Source: Paraburkholderia silviterrae (GTDB taxonomy: Bacteria > Pseudomonadota > Gammaproteobacteria > Burkholderiales > Burkholderiaceae). Taken from it: 64,000 nucleotides of DNA. The notes below the pieces were generated by a model. That model did no database searches. It had not been told where the DNA came from and saw only the letters and a list, made by a program, of their open reading frames with translations. Location of the stretch: contig NZ_SMRP01000022.1 in the NCBI RefSeq assembly GCF_004353915.1, positions 52,399 through 116,398 of the forward strand, in the 5' to 3' direction. The position numbers and the translations under genes are program-made. The number at the start of each line of letters is the position of its first letter. Positions within the stretch are counted from its first letter, which is position 1. Below, in pieces: positions 34,398-42,109 of the stretch.

Positions 34398-35915
34398 ATG
34401 CAGAACGACACATTCAATCTCGAAGCCCGGATTCGCCAGCATCTGGACTGCCGGACAACCAGCGACGCGTTCGACATTCATGCGGAAACCGAGGCTGTTC
34501 TGAATTCGGTGGGGGCTTCGCTCACGGAATTTGGCGGCGAACTCAGTTTCTACGGAAAGGATCCGATCATTCCGAGCGTATTGCGCTATGGCACGTTTTC
34601 GGCGATCGGTCTTGCCGCGAAAGCCGCTCAGATGGCGAGCGTCTGGCGCATGAAGACGGGGCAGAGCCAGAATATCCATGTCGACGTTCGCAAGGCGCTG
34701 CGCCGGTTCGCGACATTCCATGAGGGAACGCTCGAACTCGTCAACGGCCTGCCCGGCAATATGGGTTCGGAAGCCGAGTCCGGCGTGATGGCGGACTTCC
34801 ATCAATGCAGGGATGGAAGGTGGGTCTTTTTCACCTGCAACTACCCAAAGCTGCGCAATGCGGCGCTGCAATTGCTCCAATGCGCGCCGGGCAAAGAACA
34901 GGTGGCGAGAGCCGTCGCCCAATGGGACGCCGTTGCGCTGGAAGCCGCCGCCGCGAAGATCGCCATTCCGCTTTACATGGTTCGGTCTCCGGAGGAATTT
35001 CTCAAACTGGACGTGTTCCAGGACGTGCTGAAGAACCAGCCACTGATCTCGGTCGAAAAGGTGGCGGACGGCGACCCCATCCCTTTCCAGCAAGGCGGCG
35101 ACGTTCTCTCGGGCATTCGCGCGCTTGGCCTCGGACACGTCATTGCGGGCGCGGGCATGGGGCGCGCGCTGGCGTTGCACGGCGCGGACGTGCTGAACAT
35201 CTGGCGGCAGTCCGATTACGAGCACAGCCTGTTTCACTTCACGTCTAACGTCGGCATGCGCTCGGCGCGCATGAATCTCGATGCGCCGACCGCGCGCAAG
35301 ACTTTCGACGAATTGCTCGACGGCGCCGATATTTTCTTCGCGAACCGGCGTGCGGGATTTCTCGAGCGCTACGGTCTTTCGCCGGACGACATCTGCCGCA
35401 AGCATCCGGGGCTGATCAGTGCGTCCGTCTATTTCAGCGGCTCTGAAGGCCCCTGGTCCGGGCGCGCGGGCTTCGACGTGTCGACCGGCGCTTACGCCGG
35501 ACCGTACTGGCTCGAAAGCCTCGGCGGCACCGATACGCCCACCCGCACGCCGCACACTACACCACAGATTTCGATCATCAGCGACTACGTGGTGGCGTGG
35601 CTAGGGATGGTGGGCATCGTGCAGGCGCTCAAGCGTCGCGCTACCGAAGGCGGTAGCTACAAGGTGTCGGTCTCGCTGTCGCGGGCCGTCGCGTGGCTGA
35701 TGTCGATGGGCATTTTCGACCAGGGGTATGCGAGACGCGTGGCCGGTTCGAACGACGAGCATGCCTATGTCGATCCCGATCCCATGATCGAGCAAACGCC
35801 TATGGGTCTCTATCGTGGCGTGGCCGAGCAGGTGTACATGTCGCGCACGCCGGGGCGCTACCGCTACCCCCTGCTGCCGCTGGGCGCCTGTGCCCCCGAG
35901 TGGCTGCCGAGGTGA
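34398..35915 (+). CDS. CaiB/BaiF-type CoA-transferase with permuted domain order
   Basis: 505 residues from the ATG at 34398. Residues 236-431 look like the start of a normal family III CoA-transferase: DVLSGIRALGLGHVIAGAGM, ADVLNIW, DGADIFFANRRAGFLERYGL, HPGLISASVYF, and candidate catalytic Asp396 in IISDYVVAW followed by VSVSLSRA. Residues 63-230 instead resemble the second half of such enzymes (RYGTFSAIGLAAKAA with TGQSQNIHVDVRKA, RWVFFTCNYPKLRN, IPLYMVRSPEEF, DPIPF). Family members are normally 380-420 residues with the opposite order. The sequence thus reads like a circular permutation or partial duplication. It is the last gene of its operon. Substrate unknown. Confidence 0.8.
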   Translation: MQNDTFNLEARIRQHLDCRTTSDAFDIHAETEAVLNSVGASLTEFGGELSFYGKDPIIPSVLRYGTFSAIGLAAKAAQMASVWRMKTGQSQNIHVDVRKALRRFATFHEGTLELVNGLPGNMGSEAESGVMADFHQCRDGRWVFFTCNYPKLRNAALQLLQCAPGKEQVARAVAQWDAVALEAAAAKIAIPLYMVRSPEEFLKLDVFQDVLKNQPLISVEKVADGDPIPFQQGGDVLSGIRALGLGHVIAGAGMGRALALHGADVLNIWRQSDYEHSLFHFTSNVGMRSARMNLDAPTARKTFDELLDGADIFFANRRAGFLERYGLSPDDICRKHPGLISASVYFSGSEGPWSGRAGFDVSTGAYAGPYWLESLGGTDTPTRTPHTTPQISIISDYVVAWLGMVGIVQALKRRATEGGSYKVSVSLSRAVAWLMSMGIFDQGYARRVAGSNDEHAYVDPDPMIEQTPMGLYRGVAEQVYMSRTPGRYRYPLLPLGACAPEWLPR

Positions 35916-36039
35916 GATTCGCGGGCGGGTCTCCATAACCTGGCCGCGTGCCGGCCGGCGTTTTCGCAGCCGGCCGGTGCACGCTCGACTACCGGTGATT
36001 AACGGTGACTACCGGTGACTACCGGTGATTGCTGGCGGC

Positions 36040-38430
36040 TCAGAACCGGTTGCCGAGCTGGAAGTAGACGTTGTAGATGCCGCGCGGCGCCATGGCGAAG
36101 CCCAGATACACGGGGCCGATCATGGTTGTGGAGCCGACAAAGACGCTCGCGCTGGTGAGCCACGGGCCGCGCGCGAATTGCCGCGACCAGGTCCAGACGT
36201 TGCCGGCTTCGAGGCTCGCGCCGGCGAACACGCCGCGCAGCGGTCCGGTGTCGGCTTTCGAGAGCTGCGCGAAGCCGGTGGTGCGCCCGTAGAGGATGTA
36301 GTCGCCGCTGAACTGGTCCTGCGCGTAGGCCGAGAGCCGCTGGAAGCCGCCGAGATTGAAGACGTACGTGGGCGCTCCGCGGTCGGCGCCGAACTTTCCG
36401 CCCACCTCGATTGCGGCGTTGACGCTGAAGATGCCATGGCTCGCCGCCCACAGGCCGCGGGCGTGCGCCAGGTTGTAGCTGCCGTCGCTCTGGGTCAGGC
36501 TCACCTGGACGTTGCTGTCGAGATAGAAGCCGTGGCGGGGGAACAGTGGGTCGTCGAGCTGATCGATCTTGATGCCGACGTTGCCGACGGCCTGGCTGGT
36601 CGACTCGGGCGTGACTTGAGTGGTCCCGAATGACCAGTCGCCGTTGCCGTTATCGGTCATGGCGAGAATCGACGAGCGCGCCTTGTAGGACGTCCACACC
36701 TGTGCGACGCCGGCCCGCACCTCCCCCCAGTTGCCGAGCGGCACGCCGATATCGATGCCCGCCCGCACGTCCTGCTGCACATACTTGGCAATGGGCTCGC
36801 TATTGGTGACGTCGTCGCTGTAGAGGTTGATGTCGTTGCGCCGGATGCCCGCGTAAGGGGCCACGTAGACGTCGCCGAAGACCGGCTGGCGCAGCTCCGT
36901 GCGCCAGCCGAGATCGCGGCTGCCGAGCACGATGTCGTTGCGCCAGGACAGCCCGCTCTCCGTGATCCAGGGCAGGCGATGGCCGATTTGCAGCGCGAAG
37001 GCGCCGTCGCCATCGAAGTTGGTCGAGAGGGCGAGGCCGAACAGCAGCAGATTCGGCCCCCAGCTTTTCGCGCTGGCATCGACGCTCAGCACACGGTCGC
37101 CGGGCGGCCCGGTAAACGAGTGCGAGACGCTTTCGAAGTCGTCGGCGCTGACCAGAATGCCCAGGCTGTGATCGATGGCCGCGGGATCGTATACGTCGCC
37201 GGGTTGGGCATGCAGGGCCGCTCGCACGCGGCTTGCCGGCACGTTGCCGTGCGTGGCGATTTCGATGCGGTCGATGCGCGTGCCGGGGGGCAGGAAGGTC
37301 TCGTGGGAGAGGCCGGCGCGATACGCCGCGTACTGTGTGCCGGCGATCGACAGTGCGGCAAGCTGCTGGCTGTGCGCCTGCGCGGACGCCGTGCCGGCGG
37401 CAACGCCTTGATCCATCGCGCCAAAGTCGCTGAACGACAGGTCGCCGAGATCCGGTTCGAGCAGCACGTCGGTTGGGCGCAGCGTCGCTTTCTGTTCGAG
37501 CACGTTGCGGTTCATCATCAGACGCATCATCTGCGAAGTGACGCCCGCCATCGACGTGATCTGGTCGGCGCGGTTCAGCGGCGTGCCGATATCGACCGCA
37601 ATCACAATGTCGGCGCCCATCTGCCGCGCAATGTCGATCGGCAGATTCGACACCGCGCCGCCGTCGATCAGGGTGCGGCCATCGATCTTCACGGGCGCGA
37701 AGAGCCCCGGCACCGCCATGCTCGCGCGGATGGCCTGCGGCAGCGATCCGTGGCTCAGCACGACCCGGTCGCCGGTTTCGAGATCGGTCGCCACGGCGCG
37801 ATACGGAATCGGCAGGCGGTCGAAGTCCACGTCGCTGGGTATCTGGCCCGTATTGGCCCGCAAGAGTGCGGTGAGCTTGTTGCCCTGGACGAAGCCGTTC
37901 GGCATCTTCAACTGGCCGTTGCCGAAGCCCACCGGCATGCCGACGGGATACGCGAGGTTGTCGTCGCGCACGGACTGTGGCCAGTCCTCGCGGGGATCGC
38001 GATCGAATGCGACGTCGTTCAGGTTGTTCGCGGACAGCGCGTGCTCGATCTGGTCGGCGGACATGCCGCTCGCGTAGAGTCCGCCGATCACGGCGCCCAT
38101 GCTGGTGCCCGCGATGCAGTCCACGGGCACATGCAGCCTTTCCAGCTCCCTGAGTACGCCGATATGCGCATAGCCGCGCGCGCCGCCTCCCGACAACGCA
38201 ACGCAGATGCGCGGCCGATGCGCTGCGGAGGCGGATGGCGCTCGGGTGTCCGCAAGCTGCGTGGCCGTGGAAACCGGGAGCGGGCGGGCTGGGACGGCCG
38301 CTCCCGAGGCGACGACTGGCGACGCGGTAGCGGCAGCGGGATCTGGCTGCGCCGCTCGCGCGGCGGACACGAGCAGCAGGCCCAACAGCGCGAGGCTGGC
38401 AAGGCGATGGGAGAGGGGAGAATCGGTCAC
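36040..38430 (-). CDS. plpD: Patatin-type autotransporter (PlpD-like, type Vd secretion)
   Basis: 796 residues from a GTG at 38430; a clean signal peptide (LASLALLGLLLVSAARA) follows. Residues 75-310 are a patatin domain: oxyanion loop VALSGGGARGYAHIGVLREL, nucleophile in CIAGTSMGAVIGGLYAS and Asp in LIDGGAVSNLPIDIARQMG. Residues about 390-460 form a POTRA-like module, and the remaining 330 are a 16-strand BamA/Omp85-like barrel ending NVYFQLGNRF with a terminal Phe. The phospholipase would be exported through its own barrel. It stands alone on the minus strand, downstream of nothing obvious. The symbol reflects architecture, not proven function. Confidence 0.9.
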   Translation of the reverse strand: MTDSPLSHRLASLALLGLLLVSAARAAQPDPAAATASPVVASGAAVPARPLPVSTATQLADTRAPSASAAHRPRICVALSGGGARGYAHIGVLRELERLHVPVDCIAGTSMGAVIGGLYASGMSADQIEHALSANNLNDVAFDRDPREDWPQSVRDDNLAYPVGMPVGFGNGQLKMPNGFVQGNKLTALLRANTGQIPSDVDFDRLPIPYRAVATDLETGDRVVLSHGSLPQAIRASMAVPGLFAPVKIDGRTLIDGGAVSNLPIDIARQMGADIVIAVDIGTPLNRADQITSMAGVTSQMMRLMMNRNVLEQKATLRPTDVLLEPDLGDLSFSDFGAMDQGVAAGTASAQAHSQQLAALSIAGTQYAAYRAGLSHETFLPPGTRIDRIEIATHGNVPASRVRAALHAQPGDVYDPAAIDHSLGILVSADDFESVSHSFTGPPGDRVLSVDASAKSWGPNLLLFGLALSTNFDGDGAFALQIGHRLPWITESGLSWRNDIVLGSRDLGWRTELRQPVFGDVYVAPYAGIRRNDINLYSDDVTNSEPIAKYVQQDVRAGIDIGVPLGNWGEVRAGVAQVWTSYKARSSILAMTDNGNGDWSFGTTQVTPESTSQAVGNVGIKIDQLDDPLFPRHGFYLDSNVQVSLTQSDGSYNLAHARGLWAASHGIFSVNAAIEVGGKFGADRGAPTYVFNLGGFQRLSAYAQDQFSGDYILYGRTTGFAQLSKADTGPLRGVFAGASLEAGNVWTWSRQFARGPWLTSASVFVGSTTMIGPVYLGFAMAPRGIYNVYFQLGNRF

Positions 38431-38586
38431 GAGTCGTTCGTCTGACGGGCCGCACAGCCGGATGCATGTGCGGGGGCCGTAGTCTACGAACCGGGACCGA
38501 TGTGAGCTATCAGCCGCGTGATGAAAACGCGGGGTGTTTTAATTTATGTCAATACTCTTTTCTGGCCGAAAGATTCTACGGCCGGA

Positions 38587-39342
38587 TCACCGGCCGAAGA
38601 TTTCCATGGCCTCCGTGTTGAAGCTATTGACGAAGCCATGCTCGCCCGGCCCCGGATTCGCGCGGAACGGCTTCGCTCCTTCGACCAGCACCTCGTCCAC
38701 ATCGGTGCCGAGCACCGCCATCGTTTCTTCGATGAACGCATCGAGCGGCATCGCCTGCTCGGCCTCGCGGCTGTTCATGAGGTCCGTGCGGACCCAGGGC
38801 GGTGCGATCTCCAGCACGCGCACGCTCGTGTCGCGCAGCATGAAGCGCTGCGAGAGCACGTACGAATGCACCGCCGCCTTGGTCGACGAATACACGGCCG
38901 TCAGAGCCAGCGGAACGAATGCCAGCACCGAGCTCGTATAGGCCACGACGGCGTCGTTGCGCGTCTTCAGATGCTCGATCAGCGCCGACGTCATGCGGAT
39001 CGGCCCAATCAGATTGGTGTCGATGGTGGAGACCAGCAGTGCGTCGTCGATGTGGCCGCCCGCGTCGTCAGGCTGCATGACGCCCGCGTTATTGATGAGC
39101 ACGTTCAGATCGGGGTATTCAGCGATCAGCCGCGCCGCCACCCGCGAGATGCTGGCCGGGTCGGTGATGTCGAGCTCGACGGCGGCCATGCCGGGATTGG
39201 CCGCGACCACCTCGTCGAGATGGCTGCGCCGGCGCCCGCTGATAATGACCTTGTTGCCGCGCTGGTGGAGCGCTTCTGCGAGTGCGCGGCCGATGCCCGA
39301 GGTGCCGCCCGTGATGAAGATCGTGTTGCCGGTGAGTTTCAT
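38587..39342 (-). CDS. Short-chain dehydrogenase/reductase (DltE-like)
   Basis: 251 residues from the ATG at 39342 (AGGAGTACGATC upstream). The cofactor loop TGGTSGIGRALAEAL (residues 11-25), NNAG at about 85, the catalytic Ser in YTSSVLAF and the Tyr-x3-Lys pair AVYSSTKAAVHSY identify a classical SDR. It probably uses NADP(H). It is followed on the minus strand by nothing close, and lies 42 bp downstream of the SnoaL-like gene, with which it likely forms an operon controlled by the divergent TetR repressor. Substrate unknown; such sets often respond to electrophiles or aromatics. Confidence 0.88.
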   Translation of the reverse strand: MKLTGNTIFITGGTSGIGRALAEALHQRGNKVIISGRRRSHLDEVVAANPGMAAVELDITDPASISRVAARLIAEYPDLNVLINNAGVMQPDDAGGHIDDALLVSTIDTNLIGPIRMTSALIEHLKTRNDAVVAYTSSVLAFVPLALTAVYSSTKAAVHSYVLSQRFMLRDTSVRVLEIAPPWVRTDLMNSREAEQAMPLDAFIEETMAVLGTDVDEVLVEGAKPFRANPGPGEHGFVNSFNTEAMEIFGR

Positions 39343-39384
39343 GATCGTACTCCTGAATAAATGGTATCGATGCAGCGGATTGAA

Positions 39385-39801
39385 TCAGGCGGCAGTGCGC
39401 TCGCCGGGGAACCGGTCGCCGAACATCGGCAGACCGCTCGCCGATTCGGCTTGCGTCGCCTCGTCCTGGAGCACGTCCCAATGCTCGGCGAGCTTGCCGT
39501 CTTCGAAGCGCACGACGTCGGCGGCGATCCACGCCGCCGGCCTGCCGTGCCCGGAGAAGCGGCCATGGGCGATCACGTAATCGCCCTCGGCCAGGATCAA
39601 CTGGTTCTCGTAGCGCAAGGTGGCGGGCAGCGTGCGGACCAGATCGAACAGGCCGTCGCGTCCCGGTGCGATATGCGCGCTGTGCTGAATGTAGCGCTCG
39701 GACCAGAAGCGCTGCGCGGCGTCGTAGTCGCGCTTGTTGAACAAGGTGTCGAAGGCTTCCAGCACGAGGGCCTTGTTCTGTTCAGGCGTGGTTTTCGTCA
39801 T
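39385..39801 (-). CDS. SnoaL/NTF2-like small protein
   Basis: 138 residues from the ATG at 39801. It has the SnoaL/nuclear-transport-factor-2 cone fold pattern: N-terminal helices ALVLEAFDTLFNKRDYDAAQRFWSERY, then HSAHIAPGRDGLFDLVRTLP and strands VIAHGRFSGHG, DVVRFEDGKLAEHWDVLQDE. Proteins of this type are small isomerases, cyclases or ligand-binding proteins. It is the promoter-proximal member of the two-gene set with the SDR and is divergent from the TetR gene, 229 bp away. The GKLAEHWDVLQ stretch is the usual family C-terminal signature. The reaction cannot be deduced. Confidence 0.85.
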   Translation of the reverse strand: MTKTTPEQNKALVLEAFDTLFNKRDYDAAQRFWSERYIQHSAHIAPGRDGLFDLVRTLPATLRYENQLILAEGDYVIAHGRFSGHGRPAAWIAADVVRFEDGKLAEHWDVLQDEATQAESASGLPMFGDRFPGERTAA

Positions 39802-39906
39802 TTTCAATCTCTCTTGAAAGGTTCCTGCAGGGGCGCGCATGCGCGTCCGATGGTGACCGGACCTGCTTTGCCTGACCGTCCGGGCAAAAGCAGGCTATAC
39901 TCAAGA

Positions 39907-39924
39907 CAATGGTGATCGACATCG
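39907..39924. promoter_or_regulatory. Candidate TetR operator, imperfect copy
   Basis: CAATGGTGATC (39907-39917) is identical to the left 11 bases of the perfect palindrome at 39963-39980, and the following GACATCG is a partial mirror. Two such sites 56 bp apart sit between the divergent SnoaL-like and TetR genes. Confidence 0.4.
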
Positions 39925-39962
39925 TCAATGCAGTGGATTGTGGTCGTGCGCTCCGGCGATGT

Positions 39963-39980
39963 CAATGGTGATCACCATTG
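39963..39980. promoter_or_regulatory. Perfect 18-bp palindrome, candidate TetR operator
   Basis: CAATGGTGATCACCATTG equals its own reverse complement over 18 bases. It lies 51 bp before the TetR start at 40031 and 162 bp before the SnoaL start at 39801, where a self-repressing TetR dimer would be expected to bind. A half-site copy is at 39907. Confidence 0.6.
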
Positions 39981-40030
39981 TATTTTTCGATGAATTCGAT
40001 TGGGCCGAGGCAGGCCGAAAAGAGGGCGAT

Positions 40031-40780
40031 ATGGGTGTTTCGAGGGAACAGGCAGCGGAGAACCGGCGCGCGATTGTGGCGGCCGCAGAAAAACTGTTTC
40101 GCGAGCGCGGCGTTGATGCGGTCGGGCTCGCCGAGCTGATGAAGGCAGCGGGCTTTACGCAGGGCGGTTTCTACAACCACTTCAAATCGAAGGACGCGCT
40201 GGTGGCCGCGGTGATGGACAAGGCGCTGGAAGAGGGCGGCGAGACGATTGCCGGTGTCATCGATCACGCGAGGCAGGCCGGCGCCGACGCGATCGAGCAG
40301 CACATCCGCACGTACCTGTCTCCCGAGCATCGCAGGGATATCGAAGCGGGTTGCCCTTTGTCCGGTTTCGCGGGCGACGCCCGCCGGCTGGACGACGAGG
40401 CTCGGGCCGCCTACGCGCAGGGGCTCGCGATCTATCTCGAACGGATCGCCGCGGTGATCGAAGAGCGTGGAGGAAGCCAGCCGGGGAGGCCGGCAGCGAC
40501 CCAAGCGGCAGCGACCCACGCGGCAGCGCGCGGCGAAGGCAGCCGCGCGGAAGCGATCGCGCTGCTCAGCCAGTTGGTGGGAACGCTGGTGCTGTCACGC
40601 GCCGTTGTGGACGTGGCCCCGGCACTGGCCGATGAAATACTCGATGAGGGCCGGCGCCATTTGCTCGACGCGACCGGCGCGCATCGCGGACAAGACGGCG
40701 GGCAACACGGCGGACAAGACGGCGAACAAGACGGCGGACAACGCGGACAGCGGGCCCGTGCACGCGCGCGGCAAAGCTGA
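40031..40780 (+). CDS. TetR-family repressor
   Basis: 249 residues from the ATG at 40031; the longer open frame upstream crosses the operator. Residues 8-55 are the TetR helix-turn-helix (ENRRAIVAAAEKLFRERGVD, LMKAAGFTQGGFYNHFKSKD). Residues 65-200 form the ligand/dimer domain with FVSGL-like CPLSGFAGDARRLDD. The last 45 residues are unusual: a low-complexity Gly/Gln/Asp stretch with repeated GGQ-D units, then RARARARQS, encoded by CGGACAAGACGG-type repeats. It is divergent from the SnoaL/SDR pair and probably represses it and itself through the palindromes at 39907 and 39963. Inducer unknown. Confidence 0.88.
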   Translation: MGVSREQAAENRRAIVAAAEKLFRERGVDAVGLAELMKAAGFTQGGFYNHFKSKDALVAAVMDKALEEGGETIAGVIDHARQAGADAIEQHIRTYLSPEHRRDIEAGCPLSGFAGDARRLDDEARAAYAQGLAIYLERIAAVIEERGGSQPGRPAATQAAATHAAARGEGSRAEAIALLSQLVGTLVLSRAVVDVAPALADEILDEGRRHLLDATGAHRGQDGGQHGGQDGEQDGGQRGQRARARARQS

Positions 40781-40911
40781 TCACGCGGGGCTTGCGCAGG
40801 CACGCTACCCGGCCCGAAACAGGTTTTACAGACGATTACATATCTGACGCATCCGGGCGATAACGGCGCTCATACAATCCAGCCATCGAACAGGTACTCT
40901 TGGAGAAGACG

Positions 40912-41301
40912 ATGGCAAAAATACGATCGATCGTTGCGGTGTCCGCCTTTCTGGTGGCTTGTGCCAGCGCACCGGCGTTCGCGCACGGCGCCGGTGGAGG
41001 TAATGGCGGCGGCGGTGGAGGTGGAGGTGGAGGTAATGGCGGTGCGGGTGGTGGAATGGGCGGCGGCAATGGCGGCGTGGGTGGTGGCATGGGTGACGGC
41101 CACGCGGGCGGCATGTCGGCTGGCCATATGAGCGGCAAGGGCATGACCAACACGAATAGCCACGTGTCGGCGGACCGTGACAAGGGCCATGAGCGCGCCA
41201 GCGATCGCGCGAGCATGCACGCGCTATCGCATCCCAGCAAGCACGCCGAGCATGTGCACAGCAAGCACGGTGAGCACCTGGCCGTCGGCCACGAGGTCTA
41301 A
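40912..41301 (+). CDS. Secreted Gly-rich, His-rich small protein
   Basis: 129 residues from the ATG at 40912 (TTGGAG upstream). Signal peptide residues 1-25, cleaved after AFA. The mature N-terminus is a glycine-rich tract (residues 28-70, many GG, GGGNGG and GGGMG repeats), then MSAGHMSGKGMTNTNSHVS, and the C-terminus contains about ten histidines (ASMHALSHPSKHAEHVHSKH). Such a composition suits metal binding or an unstructured surface protein. I do not recognise a family. The gene is monocistronic, and short Gly-rich coding repeats make the length likely to vary between strains. Confidence 0.6.
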   Translation: MAKIRSIVAVSAFLVACASAPAFAHGAGGGNGGGGGGGGGGNGGAGGGMGGGNGGVGGGMGDGHAGGMSAGHMSGKGMTNTNSHVSADRDKGHERASDRASMHALSHPSKHAEHVHSKHGEHLAVGHEV

Positions 41302-41571
41302 CCACGATGCACGGCCGAAGCCGCTTGCCATTGAAGGCGCGCGGCTTCGCACACCTTTGCCGTGCATATCCCGTTGTTCAAGGCAGGGGCGTGGCCCCAG
41401 CCTGACCCATCGCAGAGAGACGCTGACGCCAGTGCGCCCGGGCACGACGGGCCATCGCGCGTTTCATCCCGATCAATCTGCAATCCTGATGAAATGCGCC
41501 ATGGCGGCGCCCTCTGAAAACGCCTCGAAGCGCACGCGTGCCTCAACACGCATACGGCGCGCCACGCCCCG

Positions 41572-41922
41572 TCACTGCACGACCCGGACCTCGTGGACCT
41601 TGACCTTGGGCTTGCCGAACAATTCCTTGTCGTATTTGCCCGTCAGCTCGACCGTAGTCGTCTCGCTCACCTGTTGTCCCGCCGGCCAGCGCTTAGGGTC
41701 GATCTTGACCGCGATCTCGCCGGTGCCGTCGCTGAACGTGTATTTTTCGTCGCCCATCGCCTTCAACACATGGCCGCGCAGCACGACGCGCTGATCGTCC
41801 TTGCCCGCATTGGTCAACTGCTGGACCGTCGTGGCCGCGGGTTGCGCGCCCGGGCCCGCGTAGTCGGCATGCGCAGCGGCGGCGAAGGTGGCGACCAGGC
41901 AGGCGATAATGAGCTTTTTCAT
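41572..41922 (-). CDS. YgiW/YdeI-family periplasmic OB-fold (BOF) protein
   Basis: 116 residues from the ATG at 41922 with AAGGAGAACTC immediately upstream. Signal peptide MKKLIIACLVATFAAAAHA. Mature sequence shows the bacterial OB-fold pattern VQQLTNAGKDDQRVVLRGHV, then YTFSDGTGEIAVKIDPKRW and TVELTGKYDKELFGKPKVKV, as in YgiW (VisP) and YdeI. In enterics ygiW sits beside qseBC and is controlled by that system, and here it is divergent from a QseBC-like pair. It would bind a small ligand or lipid in the periplasm and support envelope stress resistance. Confidence 0.88.
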   Translation of the reverse strand: MKKLIIACLVATFAAAAHADYAGPGAQPAATTVQQLTNAGKDDQRVVLRGHVLKAMGDEKYTFSDGTGEIAVKIDPKRWPAGQQVSETTTVELTGKYDKELFGKPKVKVHEVRVVQ

Positions 41923-42028
41923 GAGTTCTCCTTGTGCAATTGTGCGGCCCGGTGGCCGCGACAGGAAGCAGTCTACGGACCCGAGGCTGAAGCCTGCGTG
42001 AAGCCGGGGTGGCAACGCGGGCCGTCGC

Positions 42029-42045
42029 GTTAATGCTCTGTTAAC
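42029..42045. promoter_or_regulatory. Candidate QseB/PmrA-type box, 11-bp direct repeat
   Basis: GTTAAT-GCTCT-GTTAAC is a direct repeat of a 6-base half-site with 5-base spacing (11-bp period), the layout of the PmrA/QseB-type box (half-sites resembling CTTAAT). It lies 65 bp before the response-regulator ATG at 42110 and 107 bp before the divergent ygiW-like start. Autoregulation and control of the ygiW-like gene are inferred. Confidence 0.55.
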
Positions 42046-42109
42046 CTGCGCGAAGGTAAGCTCGTGCGGCCTTGTCGGGGAACCGGCCGGAACAGGAGAT
42101 GACAACGGG

